Positions 35,583 to 45,166 of a stretch of 64,000 nucleotides of DNA are shown here, one piece after another; position 1 is the first letter of the stretch, and each line of letters starts with the position of its first letter. Under the pieces are notes generated by a model, which was not told the origin of the DNA, searched no databases, and saw only the letters and a list, made by a program, of their open reading frames with translations. The stretch covers positions 4,836,001-4,900,000 of the forward strand of contig NZ_AP022596.1 in NCBI RefSeq assembly GCF_010731895.1, in the 5' to 3' direction. The DNA is from Mycolicibacterium helvum (GTDB lineage: Bacteria > Actinomycetota > Actinomycetes > Mycobacteriales > Mycobacteriaceae). Made by a program: the position numbers and the translations under genes.

Positions 35583-37499
35583 ATGCTCGAACAGGTTCGC
35601 GGCCCAGCCGATTTGCAACACCTGTCCCAAGCGCAGCTGACCGATCTGGCCGCCGAGATTCGCCAGTTCCTGATTCACAAGGTCGCGGCCACGGGCGGAC
35701 ACCTCGGGCCGAACCTCGGTGTCGTCGAGCTGACGCTGGCGCTGCACCGGGTCTTCGACTCTCCGCACGACCCTATCCTTTTCGACACTGGGCACCAGGC
35801 CTACGTCCACAAGATGCTCACTGGCCGCGCGGCCGACTTTGACACGCTGCGCAAGCGAGAGGGCCTGTCGGGCTACCCGTCTCGCGCCGAAAGCGAGCAC
35901 GACTGGGTCGAGTCCAGCCACGCCTCGGCGGCACTGTCCTACGCCGACGGGTTGGCCAAGGCCTTCGAGCTGACCGGCCATCGGAACCGCCATGTGGTAG
36001 CGGTGGTCGGCGACGGCGCCCTGACCGGCGGCATGTGCTGGGAGGCGCTGAACAACATCGCCGCCGCCCGCCGCCCGGTGGTGATCGTCGTCAATGACAA
36101 CGGCCGCTCCTACGCCCCGACCATCGGCGGGCTGGCCGATCACCTGGCCGGGCTTCGGCTGCAGCCGGGTTACGAACGATTCCTGGAGCGCGGCCGGGTG
36201 GCGGTGCGCGGCGTGCCGGTCGTCGGCGAGGCCTGCTATCAGGCCATGCACAGCGTGAAAGCCGGCATCAAGGACGCGCTGTCTCCGCAGGTGATGTTCA
36301 CCGACCTTGGCCTGAAGTACGTGGGCCCGATCGACGGGCATGACGAGCACGCGGTGGAGACCGCCTTGCGGCACGCCAGAGGCTTCAACGCCCCGGTGAT
36401 CGTGCACGTGGTGACCCGCAAGGGCATGGGCTATGCGCCGGCCGAGAACGACGAGGCCGAGCAGATGCATTCCTGCGGGGTGATCGACCCCGACACCGGG
36501 CTGGCGACGAAGTCCTCGGCGCCCGGCTGGACCTCGGTGTTCTCCGAATCACTGATCTCTTATGCCGCCAAGCGGCGCGACATCGTGGCGATCACCGCGG
36601 CGATGCCCGGCCCGACCGGTTTGTCGGCGTTCGGGGAACGCTTCCCGGACCGGCTGTTCGACGTCGGGATCGCCGAGCAGCATGCGATGACCTCGGCGGC
36701 GGGCCTGGCGATGGGTGGGCTGCACCCGGTGGTGGCCATCTATTCGACGTTCCTCAACCGCGCGTTCGACCAGGTGATGATGGACGTTGCTCTGCACAAA
36801 CTCCCGGTCACCATGGTGCTCGATCGGGCCGGGATCACCGGCAATGACGGCGCCAGCCATAACGGTATGTGGGACCTGTCGCTACTCAACATTGTTCCCG
36901 GCATCCAGGTGGCCGCGCCGCGTGACGGCGCCCGGCTGACCGAGGAGCTGGGTGAGGCGCTGGAGATCAACGACGGCCCGACTGCCATTCGCTTCCCCAA
37001 AGGTGAAGTGGGCGAGGACATTCCCGCGCTCGAACGGATCTCGGGTATCGATATCCTGGCACGTCCGACCGACGGTCTCGGTAACGATGTGCTGCTCGTC
37101 GCGGTGGGATCGTTCGCGTCGATGGCGCTCAAAGTCGCCCAGCGGCTGCGCAATCAGGGGATCGGTGTGACCGTCGTCGATCCGCGCTGGGTGATTCCGG
37201 TGCCCGATGCGGTTGCGCCCCTTGCCGAGTCGCACAAGCTGGTGGTCACGCTGGAGGACAACGGCGTGCGCGGTGGGGTGGGTTCGACGGTCTCGGCTAC
37301 GCTGCGCGCCGCCGAGATCGATGTTCCCTGCCGGGATGTGGCTGTGCCGCAACAGTTCTTGGACCATGCCGCGCGCGGCGAGGTGCTCGAATCAGTGGGC
37401 TTGACCGAGCAGCACATCGCTCGTCAGGTCACCGGGTGGGTGGCCGCGCTGGGCGCGCTCGATGCTGACGAGCATCAGACCAGCGAACACCTCGACTAG
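35583..37499 (+). CDS. dxs: 1-deoxy-D-xylulose-5-phosphate synthase
   Basis: A 638-residue thiamine-diphosphate enzyme joining pyruvate and glyceraldehyde 3-phosphate, the first step of the MEP isoprenoid route. [32 protein letters not shown] and the TPP site [17 protein letters not shown] ... [10 protein letters not shown] are present. The transketolase half has [18 protein letters not shown] and [19 protein letters not shown]. It is full length and corresponds to Rv2682c. It follows nhaA by 28 bases; its end overlaps the convergent RNase D gene. Confidence 0.97.
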   Translation: MLEQVRGPADLQHLSQAQLTDLAAEIRQFLIHKVAATGGHLGPNLGVVELTLALHRVFDSPHDPILFDTGHQAYVHKMLTGRAADFDTLRKREGLSGYPSRAESEHDWVESSHASAALSYADGLAKAFELTGHRNRHVVAVVGDGALTGGMCWEALNNIAAARRPVVIVVNDNGRSYAPTIGGLADHLAGLRLQPGYERFLERGRVAVRGVPVVGEACYQAMHSVKAGIKDALSPQVMFTDLGLKYVGPIDGHDEHAVETALRHARGFNAPVIVHVVTRKGMGYAPAENDEAEQMHSCGVIDPDTGLATKSSAPGWTSVFSESLISYAAKRRDIVAITAAMPGPTGLSAFGERFPDRLFDVGIAEQHAMTSAAGLAMGGLHPVVAIYSTFLNRAFDQVMMDVALHKLPVTMVLDRAGITGNDGASHNGMWDLSLLNIVPGIQVAAPRDGARLTEELGEALEINDGPTAIRFPKGEVGEDIPALERISGIDILARPTDGLGNDVLLVAVGSFASMALKVAQRLRNQGIGVTVVDPRWVIPVPDAVAPLAESHKLVVTLEDNGVRGGVGSTVSATLRAAEIDVPCRDVAVPQQFLDHAARGEVLESVGLTEQHIARQVTGWVAALGALDADEHQTSEHLD

Positions 37500-38782
37500 T
37501 TCTGCACTTGCGGTGCGGGGTCCAACTTTGCGGCCAGCACCGGAACCACAAGCGTGCGTTGCCATTCCCTGGCCCCGCCGTCGCGCAGGACCTTCTCGAT
37601 CGCCGTGCTGGCGTCGGCACTGTCCTGCCAGTCCCAGCACAGCCTGCGGACGAGTTCCGGGGAGACCAGGTTCTCGGTGGGGACATTCACCTTTTCGGAG
37701 AGCTCGGACAGCCCTGCCCGCGCGGCGTCCAGCCGGGCGGCGGCCTCGGGCTTGCGTTTGGCCCAGCGGACCGCAGGCGGCGGACCGTTCTGCGGCTCCG
37801 CGGTGTCCGGTGGCTCCGGGTTGGTGCGGGCCGACTCCAGCGCGGCCAACCAGACATTCGCGCTGCGGCGCTGCTTGTGTCCGCCGAAAATCGGCAGCTT
37901 CGTCAGGTCCTCGATCGTCTTGGGGTCGGCCACCGCGGCCGCGATGATCGCCGAGTCGGGCAGGATCCGGCCCGGCGCGATATCGCGACGCCGGGCGATC
38001 TGATCGCGCACCGTCCACAGCTCCCGGACCGCAGCCAGCGTCTGCCGGTTGCGGACCTTGTGGATGCCAGACGTCCGCCGCCACCGATCACGCCGCGTGG
38101 GTGTTGGATCGGCGCATCGGAGATACTCGAATTCCTCTGTGGCCCAACTGCTTTTGTGTTGCTCAGCTAGTATGCCCGCGATCGCATCCCGCAGTTCGAC
38201 GAGCACTTCGACATCCAGGGCGGCGTAGTTCAGCCACGCGTCGGGCAGCGGGCGCTTGGACCAGTCCGCCGCACCGTGGCCTTTGGCCAGTCCCAGCCCC
38301 AGTAAGCGCTGCACCATGGCCGCGAGATTCACCCGCTCGAAGCCGGCCAGCCGCCCAGCCAGCTCGGTGTCGTACAGACTGGGCGGACGCATCCCGACCT
38401 CGGCCAGGCAGGGCAGGTCCTGGTCGGCGGCATGCAGAATCCACTCGTCGGTGGCCAGCACGTCGGCCACCGGTCGCAGCACGTCGATCGGGCTGTTGCC
38501 GTGGTTGACCGGGTCGATGAGCACCGTGCCGGCGCCGGTGCGCCGGATCTGGATGAGGTACGCGCGGTTGGAGTAGCGGAAGCCTGACGCCCGCTCGGCG
38601 TCGACGGCGAACGGGCCGGTGCCTTTGGCCAGCTGCTCTGCCGCCCGGGCGATCTCGTCGACGCTGATCGACAGCGGTGGCACGCCCTCGGCCGGGCACA
38701 GCAGGGGAGTCGCCTCGGGGGCGTCGTCGGCTGGGGTGTCGGACACCGCGGCTGCGGCGTCATCATCATCGGGTTCTGGCAT
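37496..38782 (-). CDS. Ribonuclease D-like 3'-5' exonuclease with HRDC domain
   Basis: A 428-residue DEDDy exonuclease. Exo [23 protein letters not shown] (Asp and Glu), Exo II around [34 protein letters not shown], and Exo [18 protein letters not shown] with Tyr and Asp. An HRDC domain follows ([37 protein letters not shown]). An acidic head of ~30 residues precedes. It corresponds to Rv2681 and probably trims structured RNA 3' ends. Same operon as the DUF3000 gene upstream (2-base gap). Confidence 0.9.
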   Translation of the reverse strand: MPEPDDDDAAAAVSDTPADDAPEATPLLCPAEGVPPLSISVDEIARAAEQLAKGTGPFAVDAERASGFRYSNRAYLIQIRRTGAGTVLIDPVNHGNSPIDVLRPVADVLATDEWILHAADQDLPCLAEVGMRPPSLYDTELAGRLAGFERVNLAAMVQRLLGLGLAKGHGAADWSKRPLPDAWLNYAALDVEVLVELRDAIAGILAEQHKSSWATEEFEYLRCADPTPTRRDRWRRTSGIHKVRNRQTLAAVRELWTVRDQIARRRDIAPGRILPDSAIIAAAVADPKTIEDLTKLPIFGGHKQRRSANVWLAALESARTNPEPPDTAEPQNGPPPAVRWAKRKPEAAARLDAARAGLSELSEKVNVPTENLVSPELVRRLCWDWQDSADASTAIEKVLRDGGAREWQRTLVVPVLAAKLDPAPQVQN

Positions 38783-38783
38783 G

Positions 38784-39365
38784 TCAGGCGCGGGAGCGGG
38801 AACCCAGATCTGTCACTCCCACCGGCGGCAGGCCCGCGGCGTGCTCGAGCACCTCGCAGAACGCCTGGACATGGGTGTCGAGTGCCATGGTGGTGGCCGT
38901 CCACGACGCGCGCATCTCGAGCTGATGAGCGCGCGGCGGACCGGAGATGTCGCCGTAGCGCACCGAGGTGGTGGCCGTGACGGTGCCGCCAAGGGCGGTG
39001 ACGTGTTCGGCGCGGCTCTCCAGGGCGTCGATGAGCCAGCTCCAGGCCACCTCGGGCAGCAGCGGGTCGACGGCCTCACTGGAGTCCAGATCGGCCTGGA
39101 TGTAGGCGACCAGGCGCATGGTGCCGTCCCACGCCTCTGAGCCGTCGGGGTCGTGGAGCAGGATCAGCCGACCGAACGCGTCACCTTCGGCCTGCTCGGG
39201 GACGATTTCGGTCTCGGCGTGCTTGACCTCCGCGCCCAGCGCATAGCTAAAGGGCGCGAGACGTTGAGGTGGGCGGATCGGACCGAGCTCGATCTCCGGC
39301 CGTACCTCGGCGGTGTTCATTGCCGCCACCGCCTCGCGGAATTGCGCCGGTTCCGCAGTGGTCAC
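38784..39365 (-). CDS. DUF3000 family protein (Rv2680-like)
   Basis: A 193-residue cytosolic protein with the DUF3000 core: [56 protein letters not shown] and [34 protein letters not shown]. Start is GTG 39365. Found only in Actinobacteria, function unknown. It lies divergent from hemE and directly upstream of the RNase D-like gene. Confidence 0.85.
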   Translation of the reverse strand: MTTAEPAQFREAVAAMNTAEVRPEIELGPIRPPQRLAPFSYALGAEVKHAETEIVPEQAEGDAFGRLILLHDPDGSEAWDGTMRLVAYIQADLDSSEAVDPLLPEVAWSWLIDALESRAEHVTALGGTVTATTSVRYGDISGPPRAHQLEMRASWTATTMALDTHVQAFCEVLEHAAGLPPVGVTDLGSRSRA

Positions 39366-39481
39366 GGCAATTGACGCTAGCCCTATCGTCGAGGTGGAGG
39401 GGGCAGGCGCGCCGATTTGGTGCCATCTGGCGACTAAGGGCTCGTGGGCTGGGCCCGCGGGCTCGTGGGACCATGGACGCG

Positions 39482-40531
39482 ATGAGTACCCGTCGTCAGC
39501 TGCCCGAGGCGCCCTACCTGGCCGCCGCCACCGGGCGCAAACCCAGCCGTGTCCCGGTGTGGTTCATGCGCCAGGCCGGCCGCTCCCTTCCCGAGTACCG
39601 CGAACTGCGGGCCAAGAACACGATGATGCAGGCCTGCTTCGACCCGGAGCTGGTGTGCGAGATCACTATGCAGCCGATCCGCCGGCACGGGGTCGACGCG
39701 GCGATCCTGTTCTCCGACATCGTCGTCCCGCTGCGCGGCGCGGGCATCGAACTGGACATCGTGCCTGACGTCGGTCCGGTGATCGACCACCCGGTGCGCA
39801 CCGCAGCAGATGTGGACGCGATGAAAGGCCTTGAACCGCAGCGCGTCAGCGCGATTTCCGACGCGGTGGGCCTGCTGGTGGCCGAGCTCGGTGACGTTCC
39901 GCTGATCGGTTTCGCCGGCGCCCCGTTCACACTGGCGTCGTACTTGATCGAGGGCGGGCCCAGCAAGCTGCACGAGCGGACCAAGGCGATGATGCTGGCC
40001 GACCCGCCGACCTGGCATGCGCTGATGGGGCTGCTCACCGATGTGACCATCGCGTTCCTGAAGGTGCAGCTCGACGCGGGGGTGGACGCCATCCAGTTGT
40101 TCGACTCCTGGGCGGGCACATTGTCGCTGGCCGATTACCGCAGCCATGTGCTGCCGCACAGTTCCCGGGTGTTCGCAGCGCTGGCCGATTATCGGGTGCC
40201 GATGACTCATTTCGGCGTCGGGACCGCTGAACTGCTCGGCGCGATGGGGGAGGCGGGTGCCACCGTCGTCGGTGTCGACTGGCGCACCTCATTGGCCGAC
40301 GCCGCGCTGCGCGTCGGTCCGAACGTGGCCTTACAGGGCAACCTGGACCCCGTCGTGCTGTTGGCCGGCTGGCCGGCGGTCGAGCGTGCGGCGCGTGCGG
40401 TGGTCGATGACGGCTGGCTGGCGGTCGACGCCGGCGCTGCCGGGCACATCTTCAACCTCGGCCACGGCGTGCTGCCGGGCACCGACCCTGGCGTGCTGAC
40501 AGATCTGGTCGGCTTAGTGCATTCGCTGTGA
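39482..40531 (+). CDS. hemE: Uroporphyrinogen decarboxylase
   Basis: A 349-residue enzyme that decarboxylates uroporphyrinogen III to coproporphyrinogen [24 protein letters not shown] is the N-terminal signature; Asp in [30 protein letters not shown] and [11 protein letters not shown] are further blocks. ATG 39482 ([13 protein letters not shown]) is preferred; ATG 39473 adds three residues. First gene of the haem operon; its stop overlaps the hemY GTG in a GTGA. Confidence 0.96.
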   Translation: MSTRRQLPEAPYLAAATGRKPSRVPVWFMRQAGRSLPEYRELRAKNTMMQACFDPELVCEITMQPIRRHGVDAAILFSDIVVPLRGAGIELDIVPDVGPVIDHPVRTAADVDAMKGLEPQRVSAISDAVGLLVAELGDVPLIGFAGAPFTLASYLIEGGPSKLHERTKAMMLADPPTWHALMGLLTDVTIAFLKVQLDAGVDAIQLFDSWAGTLSLADYRSHVLPHSSRVFAALADYRVPMTHFGVGTAELLGAMGEAGATVVGVDWRTSLADAALRVGPNVALQGNLDPVVLLAGWPAVERAARAVVDDGWLAVDAGAAGHIFNLGHGVLPGTDPGVLTDLVGLVHSL

Positions 40532-41883
40532 CCAAACAGTATTGCGTTGTCGGGGGCGGCATTTCGGGTCTGGTCGCGGCCTACCGATTGCGCGTGCTGG
40601 CCGGTGCTGACGCCGACATCACGGTGTTCGACCCGGCCGACCGGCTGGGCGGCATCCTGCGCACCGAGCGTCTCGCCGGCCAGCTAATGGACATCGGTGC
40701 GGAAGCATTCGTGGTGCGCCGCCCCGAAGTACCCGCACTGCTGGCCGAGCTCGGCCTGGCCGGCCGTCAGATCAGCACCACCGGCGTCCGGCCCACGATC
40801 TACAGCCAGGGCCGCATGCACCCGCTGCCGCCGGACACCGTCAACGGCATCCCGACCTCAGCGGGCTCGGTGACCGGCCTGGTCGACGACGCGACGCTCG
40901 CGCAGATGGCCGCCGAACCCAACCGGCCGCTGAACTGGCGGGCCGGCACCGACCCGGCCGTCGGCGCCGTCGTCGCCGACCGGTTCGGCGAGCAGGTGGT
41001 GGCCCGCTCGGTGGACCCGATGCTGTCCGGCGTCTACGCCGGCTCGGCGGCCACCATCGGCATCCGCTCCGCGGCGCCGACGCTGGCCGCCGCCCTGGAC
41101 GCCGGCGCCGCCAGCCTCACCGACGCCGGGCGGCGCGCGCTGCCCGGCAGCACGGCCGGCCCGGTGTTCGGCGCCATCGAGGGCGGCTACCAGGTGCTGC
41201 TGGACGAATTGGTGGCCCGCAGCCGGCTGCGGTGGATACAAACCTCGGTGCAGCACATCGCGCCCGCCGCGAAGGGCTGGAGTCTGCGCGATGACGAAGG
41301 TTCGCACTGGCATGCCGACGCGGTGATCGTGGCCGTACCGGCGCCGAGGCTGGCGCCTCTGCTCACCGAGATCGCGCCGAACGCCGCCGCGGCAGCCGCC
41401 CGGATTCCGGTCGCATCCGCGGCGGTGCTGGCGCTGGCGGTCCCCGGCGGCACGCCGCTGCCGCAGCAGTCGGGTGTGCTGGTGGCCAGCGGAGAGCGCT
41501 TGCGCACCAAGGCAATTACCCTGTCCACTCGCAAGTGGGGGGCACGCGGTAACGCCGAGTTGTTGCGGCTGTCGTTCGGCCGGTTCGGCGATCAGGTGGC
41601 ACGCAACACCTCCGATACCGACCTGCGAGCGTGGGCGGTGTCCGACCTGTTGACGGTGTTCGGCATCGCCATCGATCCGGTGGATGTTCTGGTGCACCGC
41701 TGGCTGGATGCGATGCCGCAGTACGGCCCAGGACACCGCGATCTGACCGCGGGACTGCGGACGGACCTGCCGCCCACGTTGGCGATCGCGGGGAACTATC
41801 TCGACGGCATCGGGGTGCCCGCCTGCGTGGCGGTGGCGGGTCGAGCGGCCGAGGCTGTGGTGGCCGCCACCATCGGTCAATAG
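40528..41883 (+). CDS. hemY: Coproporphyrinogen III oxidase, HemY type
   Basis: A 451-residue FAD enzyme. [20 protein letters not shown] is the dinucleotide site, [18 protein letters not shown] follows, [16 protein letters not shown] and the C-terminal [26 protein letters not shown] complete the fold. In Actinobacteria this enzyme oxidises coproporphyrinogen III to coproporphyrin III rather than acting on protoporphyrinogen. GTG start 40528 inside the hemE stop shows translational coupling. Confidence 0.94.
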   Translation: MTKQYCVVGGGISGLVAAYRLRVLAGADADITVFDPADRLGGILRTERLAGQLMDIGAEAFVVRRPEVPALLAELGLAGRQISTTGVRPTIYSQGRMHPLPPDTVNGIPTSAGSVTGLVDDATLAQMAAEPNRPLNWRAGTDPAVGAVVADRFGEQVVARSVDPMLSGVYAGSAATIGIRSAAPTLAAALDAGAASLTDAGRRALPGSTAGPVFGAIEGGYQVLLDELVARSRLRWIQTSVQHIAPAAKGWSLRDDEGSHWHADAVIVAVPAPRLAPLLTEIAPNAAAAAARIPVASAAVLALAVPGGTPLPQQSGVLVASGERLRTKAITLSTRKWGARGNAELLRLSFGRFGDQVARNTSDTDLRAWAVSDLLTVFGIAIDPVDVLVHRWLDAMPQYGPGHRDLTAGLRTDLPPTLAIAGNYLDGIGVPACVAVAGRAAEAVVAATIGQ

Positions 41884-41912
41884 TCGTATCCGCGCATGGC
41901 ACCATGGGTGCC

Positions 41913-42617
41913 ATGGCCAAACTGGACTACGACGAGCTCAACGCCACAATCCGCTACGTGATGTTCTCGGTGTTCGCGGCGGAACCGGGTGAGCTGGGGT
42001 ACGACGAAGAATCCCGTGCCGCCGTCGTCGACGAGACCGCCACGTTCCTCAAGCAGCAGGAGGAGAACGGCGTAGTGGTGCGCGGTCTCTACGATGTCGC
42101 CGGTCTGCGTGCCGACGCCGATTTCATGATCTGGACGCACGCCGAGCGGATCGAGACGCTGCAGGCCACTTATAGCGACTTCCGCCGCACCACTACGCTG
42201 GGCCGGTCCGTCTCGCCGGTGTGGAGTGCCGTCGCGTTGCACCGGCCGGCCGAGTTCAACAAGAGCCACGTGCCGGCGTTCCTTGCCGGCGAGGAGCCGG
42301 GCAACTACGTCTGCGTCTACCCGTTCGTGCGTTCACTGGACTGGTACTTGCTACCCGATGACGAGCGCCGCAAGATGCTCGCCGACCACGGGATGGCCGC
42401 CCGCAGCTATAAGGACGTGCGCGCCAATACCGTGCCGGCTTTCGCGTTGGGCGATTACGAGTGGATCTTGGCGTTCGAAGCCCCTGAGTTGTACCGCATT
42501 GTCGACCTCATGCGGGATCTGCGGGCCACCGAAGCTCGTCGCCATGTGCGCGAAGAGATCCCGTTCTTCACCGGTCCTCGGGTCGGTGTCGAGGAGTTGG
42601 TCGCCAAGTTGCCCTAG
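41913..42617 (+). CDS. chdC: Coproheme decarboxylase ChdC (HemQ)
   Basis: A 234-residue chlorite-dismutase-family enzyme that converts coproheme to haem b. [16 protein letters not shown] opens the first ferredoxin-like half; the second half has [33 protein letters not shown], with the Tyr expected to act in decarboxylation and the conserved His of the haem ligand region in DHG. ATG 41913; ATG 41904 is an alternative. hemE, hemY and chdC here cover the coproporphyrin-dependent route except for ferrochelatase. Confidence 0.94.
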   Translation: MAKLDYDELNATIRYVMFSVFAAEPGELGYDEESRAAVVDETATFLKQQEENGVVVRGLYDVAGLRADADFMIWTHAERIETLQATYSDFRRTTTLGRSVSPVWSAVALHRPAEFNKSHVPAFLAGEEPGNYVCVYPFVRSLDWYLLPDDERRKMLADHGMAARSYKDVRANTVPAFALGDYEWILAFEAPELYRIVDLMRDLRATEARRHVREEIPFFTGPRVGVEELVAKLP

Positions 42618-42715
42618 GGTGGCGACGATGCAGGTAAACACCGTCGACTGAACAACTCGTTCGCTACGATTGCCTGGCCGTGATCATCCGCGGCCGAGAC
42701 GATCGGGAGGCCCGA

Positions 42716-45133
42716 TTGAGAGGGCTTAGGCCGACGCAGTCGATAGCCTTGGTCGCCGGCCTTATCGCGTCTGTCCTTCTCATCGACGCTGTGCTGACTG
42801 TTGTCGGATGGTCGACCGGCGCAGCGGTTCGATTCTTCGCCAATACCGACAACGTCATGATCGTGGTCGCCGTGGCGGCGGTGGTCGCGGCGACCTCGAC
42901 CGCGCGATCCGCCCGTGGGCGGGTGCGCCTCGCGTGGGTCATTCTGGCGACCGGGCTCACGTCGTTCACCCTTGGTGCTGTCCTCTGGCGCGTCTACAAA
43001 CTCGTCAACTACAAGCACCCGTACCCGTCGCTGGCCGACGCCGCCTATCTGGTGCTCCCGATCGCCACCGCGATCGCGCTGCTGCTGCTGTCCTCAGGGC
43101 TCAGCCGCACGTCGCGGACCCGGCTCATTCTCGACGGGCTGATCGTGGCCGGGTCGTTCACCATCGTCGGCTGGGCCGTGGTGCTGGACAAGCTGTGGAA
43201 TTCGGCGCCCAAGGATCGCCTCCACGTGGCGGTCTCGGTCAGCTACCCGGTGTTGGATGCCGCGGTTCTCACCATCGGAGTCTTGGTGGTGGCGCGCAGT
43301 CAACGCGGTCAGCGCCTAACGCTGATCCTGCTCACACTGGGCATATTGGGGATTGCGATCTCCGACGGCGCCTTCGTATACCTGATGGCGACATACCAGC
43401 GAAGCACGCAGTTCGTTTACATCGGCTGGCTGGTGGGGCTGGCGCTCTTCATCGCCGCGGCCATCACCGGTCGGGGCTTCGCACATCGGGAAACGGCCAC
43501 TGCACAACCGGTTTCGCTGACCTCGGTGTGGCTGCCGTTCATCCCGGCGCTGTTGGCAAGCCTGGCGGTATTCAGCCAGTCGCCCGCGGAGATCAAGTCC
43601 GGGCCGATACCGGCGATCGGGGTGGTGCTGCTGCTGGCCTTCGCCGGGCGCCAGCTGTTGGTGATGTTCGAGAATCGCATCCTGCTAGCCAGGGTGGCCG
43701 AGCAGGCGCTGCGTGATCCGCTCACCGGTGTCGGCAACCGGACCGTCTTCCGTGATCGCCTCAACCACGCGATGGAAATGCGGCAGCGCGATGGCATGTC
43801 GGTCGGTGTTCTGGTCATGGACCTCGACGACTTCAAGGTGGTCAACGACACCCTCGGTCACCCAGTCGGCGACGAACTGCTCAGCCTGGTCGCCGATCGG
43901 ATCGCCGGCTGCGTGCGGGCCGGCGACACGGTAGCGCGCCTCGGCGGTGACGAGTTCGCCGTGTTGATCGAGGGCCGGGTGGACAATTCGCAGCTGGTCG
44001 CCCACCGGGTGGTGGAGGCGTTCGACGAGCCGTTGATCGTCGACGGCCAGGACCTGTTGATCCGGCCCAGTGTCGGGCTCGCGGTCGCCGATTCTGGTGA
44101 ACCCGACTTGATGGCCGAGGACCTGCTCAAGCGGGCCGATATCGCGATGTATTCGGCCAAGCGGTCCCGCACCGGGGGCGTGCACCTCTTCAACGCGGAG
44201 ATGCTGCTGGCCGAGGCGCCCGACAGTGACCTGTTCGCCAGCGGGCCGTTGCGGGTGGCCCGCAGCGGTGCGAGCACGATTCGGTTGCTGGGTGAGCTGC
44301 GTCAGGCCATCGACCAGTTCGAACTCACTCTGGTGTATCAACCGAAGTTCGATCTGCACACGGCCTCGATCGTGGGTGTTGAGGCGCTGGTGCGCTGGCC
44401 GCATCCGAAACGGGGCCTGCTGGGGCCCAACGAGTTTCTTCCGTTGGTCCGCCGCTACGGGCTGATGGGCTCGATCACCGATTTGGTGGTCAATACCGCA
44501 CTCGATGACGTATTGCGTTGGCGCACGGAGGGCCTCACGGTGCCCATCGCCGTCAACATGTTCGCGCCGTCGATGGCCGATCTGCGCCTACCCGGCACGT
44601 TCGCCAAGTCGCTGGCCAGCCGCAACATCAGCCCGTCCCAGCTGACTGTCGAGATCACCGAAGACTTGTTCCTGGACAACATGGATCGCACCAAGTCTGT
44701 TCTGAATCAGTTGCAGGAGAACGGTATTCGGATTGCGATCGACGATTTCGGCAGCGGGTACTCGGCGTTGTCCTATATGCGCGACCTTACCGTCGACGAG
44801 GTCAAGCTGGACCGCACCTTCATCGCACCCATTCCCGCTGACCAACGGGCGGCCGCTGTGGTGCGCGCGGTGCTCAACCTGGCCGACGAGCTGGGGCTGA
44901 CCACAGTGGCCGAGGGCATCGAGACCGCGGGAACGGCCGACTGGCTGCGCCAGCATGGCTGTCACATCGGGCAGGGCTATTACTTCAGTGCGCCGCTGGC
45001 TTCTGACGAGCTGGTCGAGATCTTGACGAAGTGTCAAAATGACGGCGACCGCCAGACATTGGGCTGTTCGGTCCGGGAGGGCTCCTGCCGCTGGGGTGAC
45101 TCCGACGTTCCGCAGATCGAGCTGATGCGCTAG
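42716..45133 (+). CDS. Membrane GGDEF-EAL protein, cyclic di-GMP synthase/phosphodiesterase (first paralogue)
   Basis: An 805-residue protein with about eight N-terminal membrane helices (residues ~10-315), then GGDEF (~320-485) and EAL (~530-790). The GGDEF motif is intact (ARLGGDEFAVL, ~residue 410) and preceded by a complete inhibitory site RAGD five residues before it. The EAL domain keeps VEALVRW (~556), VEITEDLFL, IDDFGSGYSALSYM, DEVKLDRTF and AEGIET, so both activities are possible. TTG 42716 is chosen because GGGAGG lies 6 bases upstream; GTG 42680 is an alternative. The membrane part has conserved PYPSLADAAYLVLP, LILDGLIV and YPVLDAAVLTI blocks shared with the next gene. Confidence 0.9.
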   Translation: MRGLRPTQSIALVAGLIASVLLIDAVLTVVGWSTGAAVRFFANTDNVMIVVAVAAVVAATSTARSARGRVRLAWVILATGLTSFTLGAVLWRVYKLVNYKHPYPSLADAAYLVLPIATAIALLLLSSGLSRTSRTRLILDGLIVAGSFTIVGWAVVLDKLWNSAPKDRLHVAVSVSYPVLDAAVLTIGVLVVARSQRGQRLTLILLTLGILGIAISDGAFVYLMATYQRSTQFVYIGWLVGLALFIAAAITGRGFAHRETATAQPVSLTSVWLPFIPALLASLAVFSQSPAEIKSGPIPAIGVVLLLAFAGRQLLVMFENRILLARVAEQALRDPLTGVGNRTVFRDRLNHAMEMRQRDGMSVGVLVMDLDDFKVVNDTLGHPVGDELLSLVADRIAGCVRAGDTVARLGGDEFAVLIEGRVDNSQLVAHRVVEAFDEPLIVDGQDLLIRPSVGLAVADSGEPDLMAEDLLKRADIAMYSAKRSRTGGVHLFNAEMLLAEAPDSDLFASGPLRVARSGASTIRLLGELRQAIDQFELTLVYQPKFDLHTASIVGVEALVRWPHPKRGLLGPNEFLPLVRRYGLMGSITDLVVNTALDDVLRWRTEGLTVPIAVNMFAPSMADLRLPGTFAKSLASRNISPSQLTVEITEDLFLDNMDRTKSVLNQLQENGIRIAIDDFGSGYSALSYMRDLTVDEVKLDRTFIAPIPADQRAAAVVRAVLNLADELGLTTVAEGIETAGTADWLRQHGCHIGQGYYFSAPLASDELVEILTKCQNDGDRQTLGCSVREGSCRWGDSDVPQIELMR

Positions 45134-45166
45134 GTGTACGTTCGGGGCCGAGGGGGAAAGGCCACG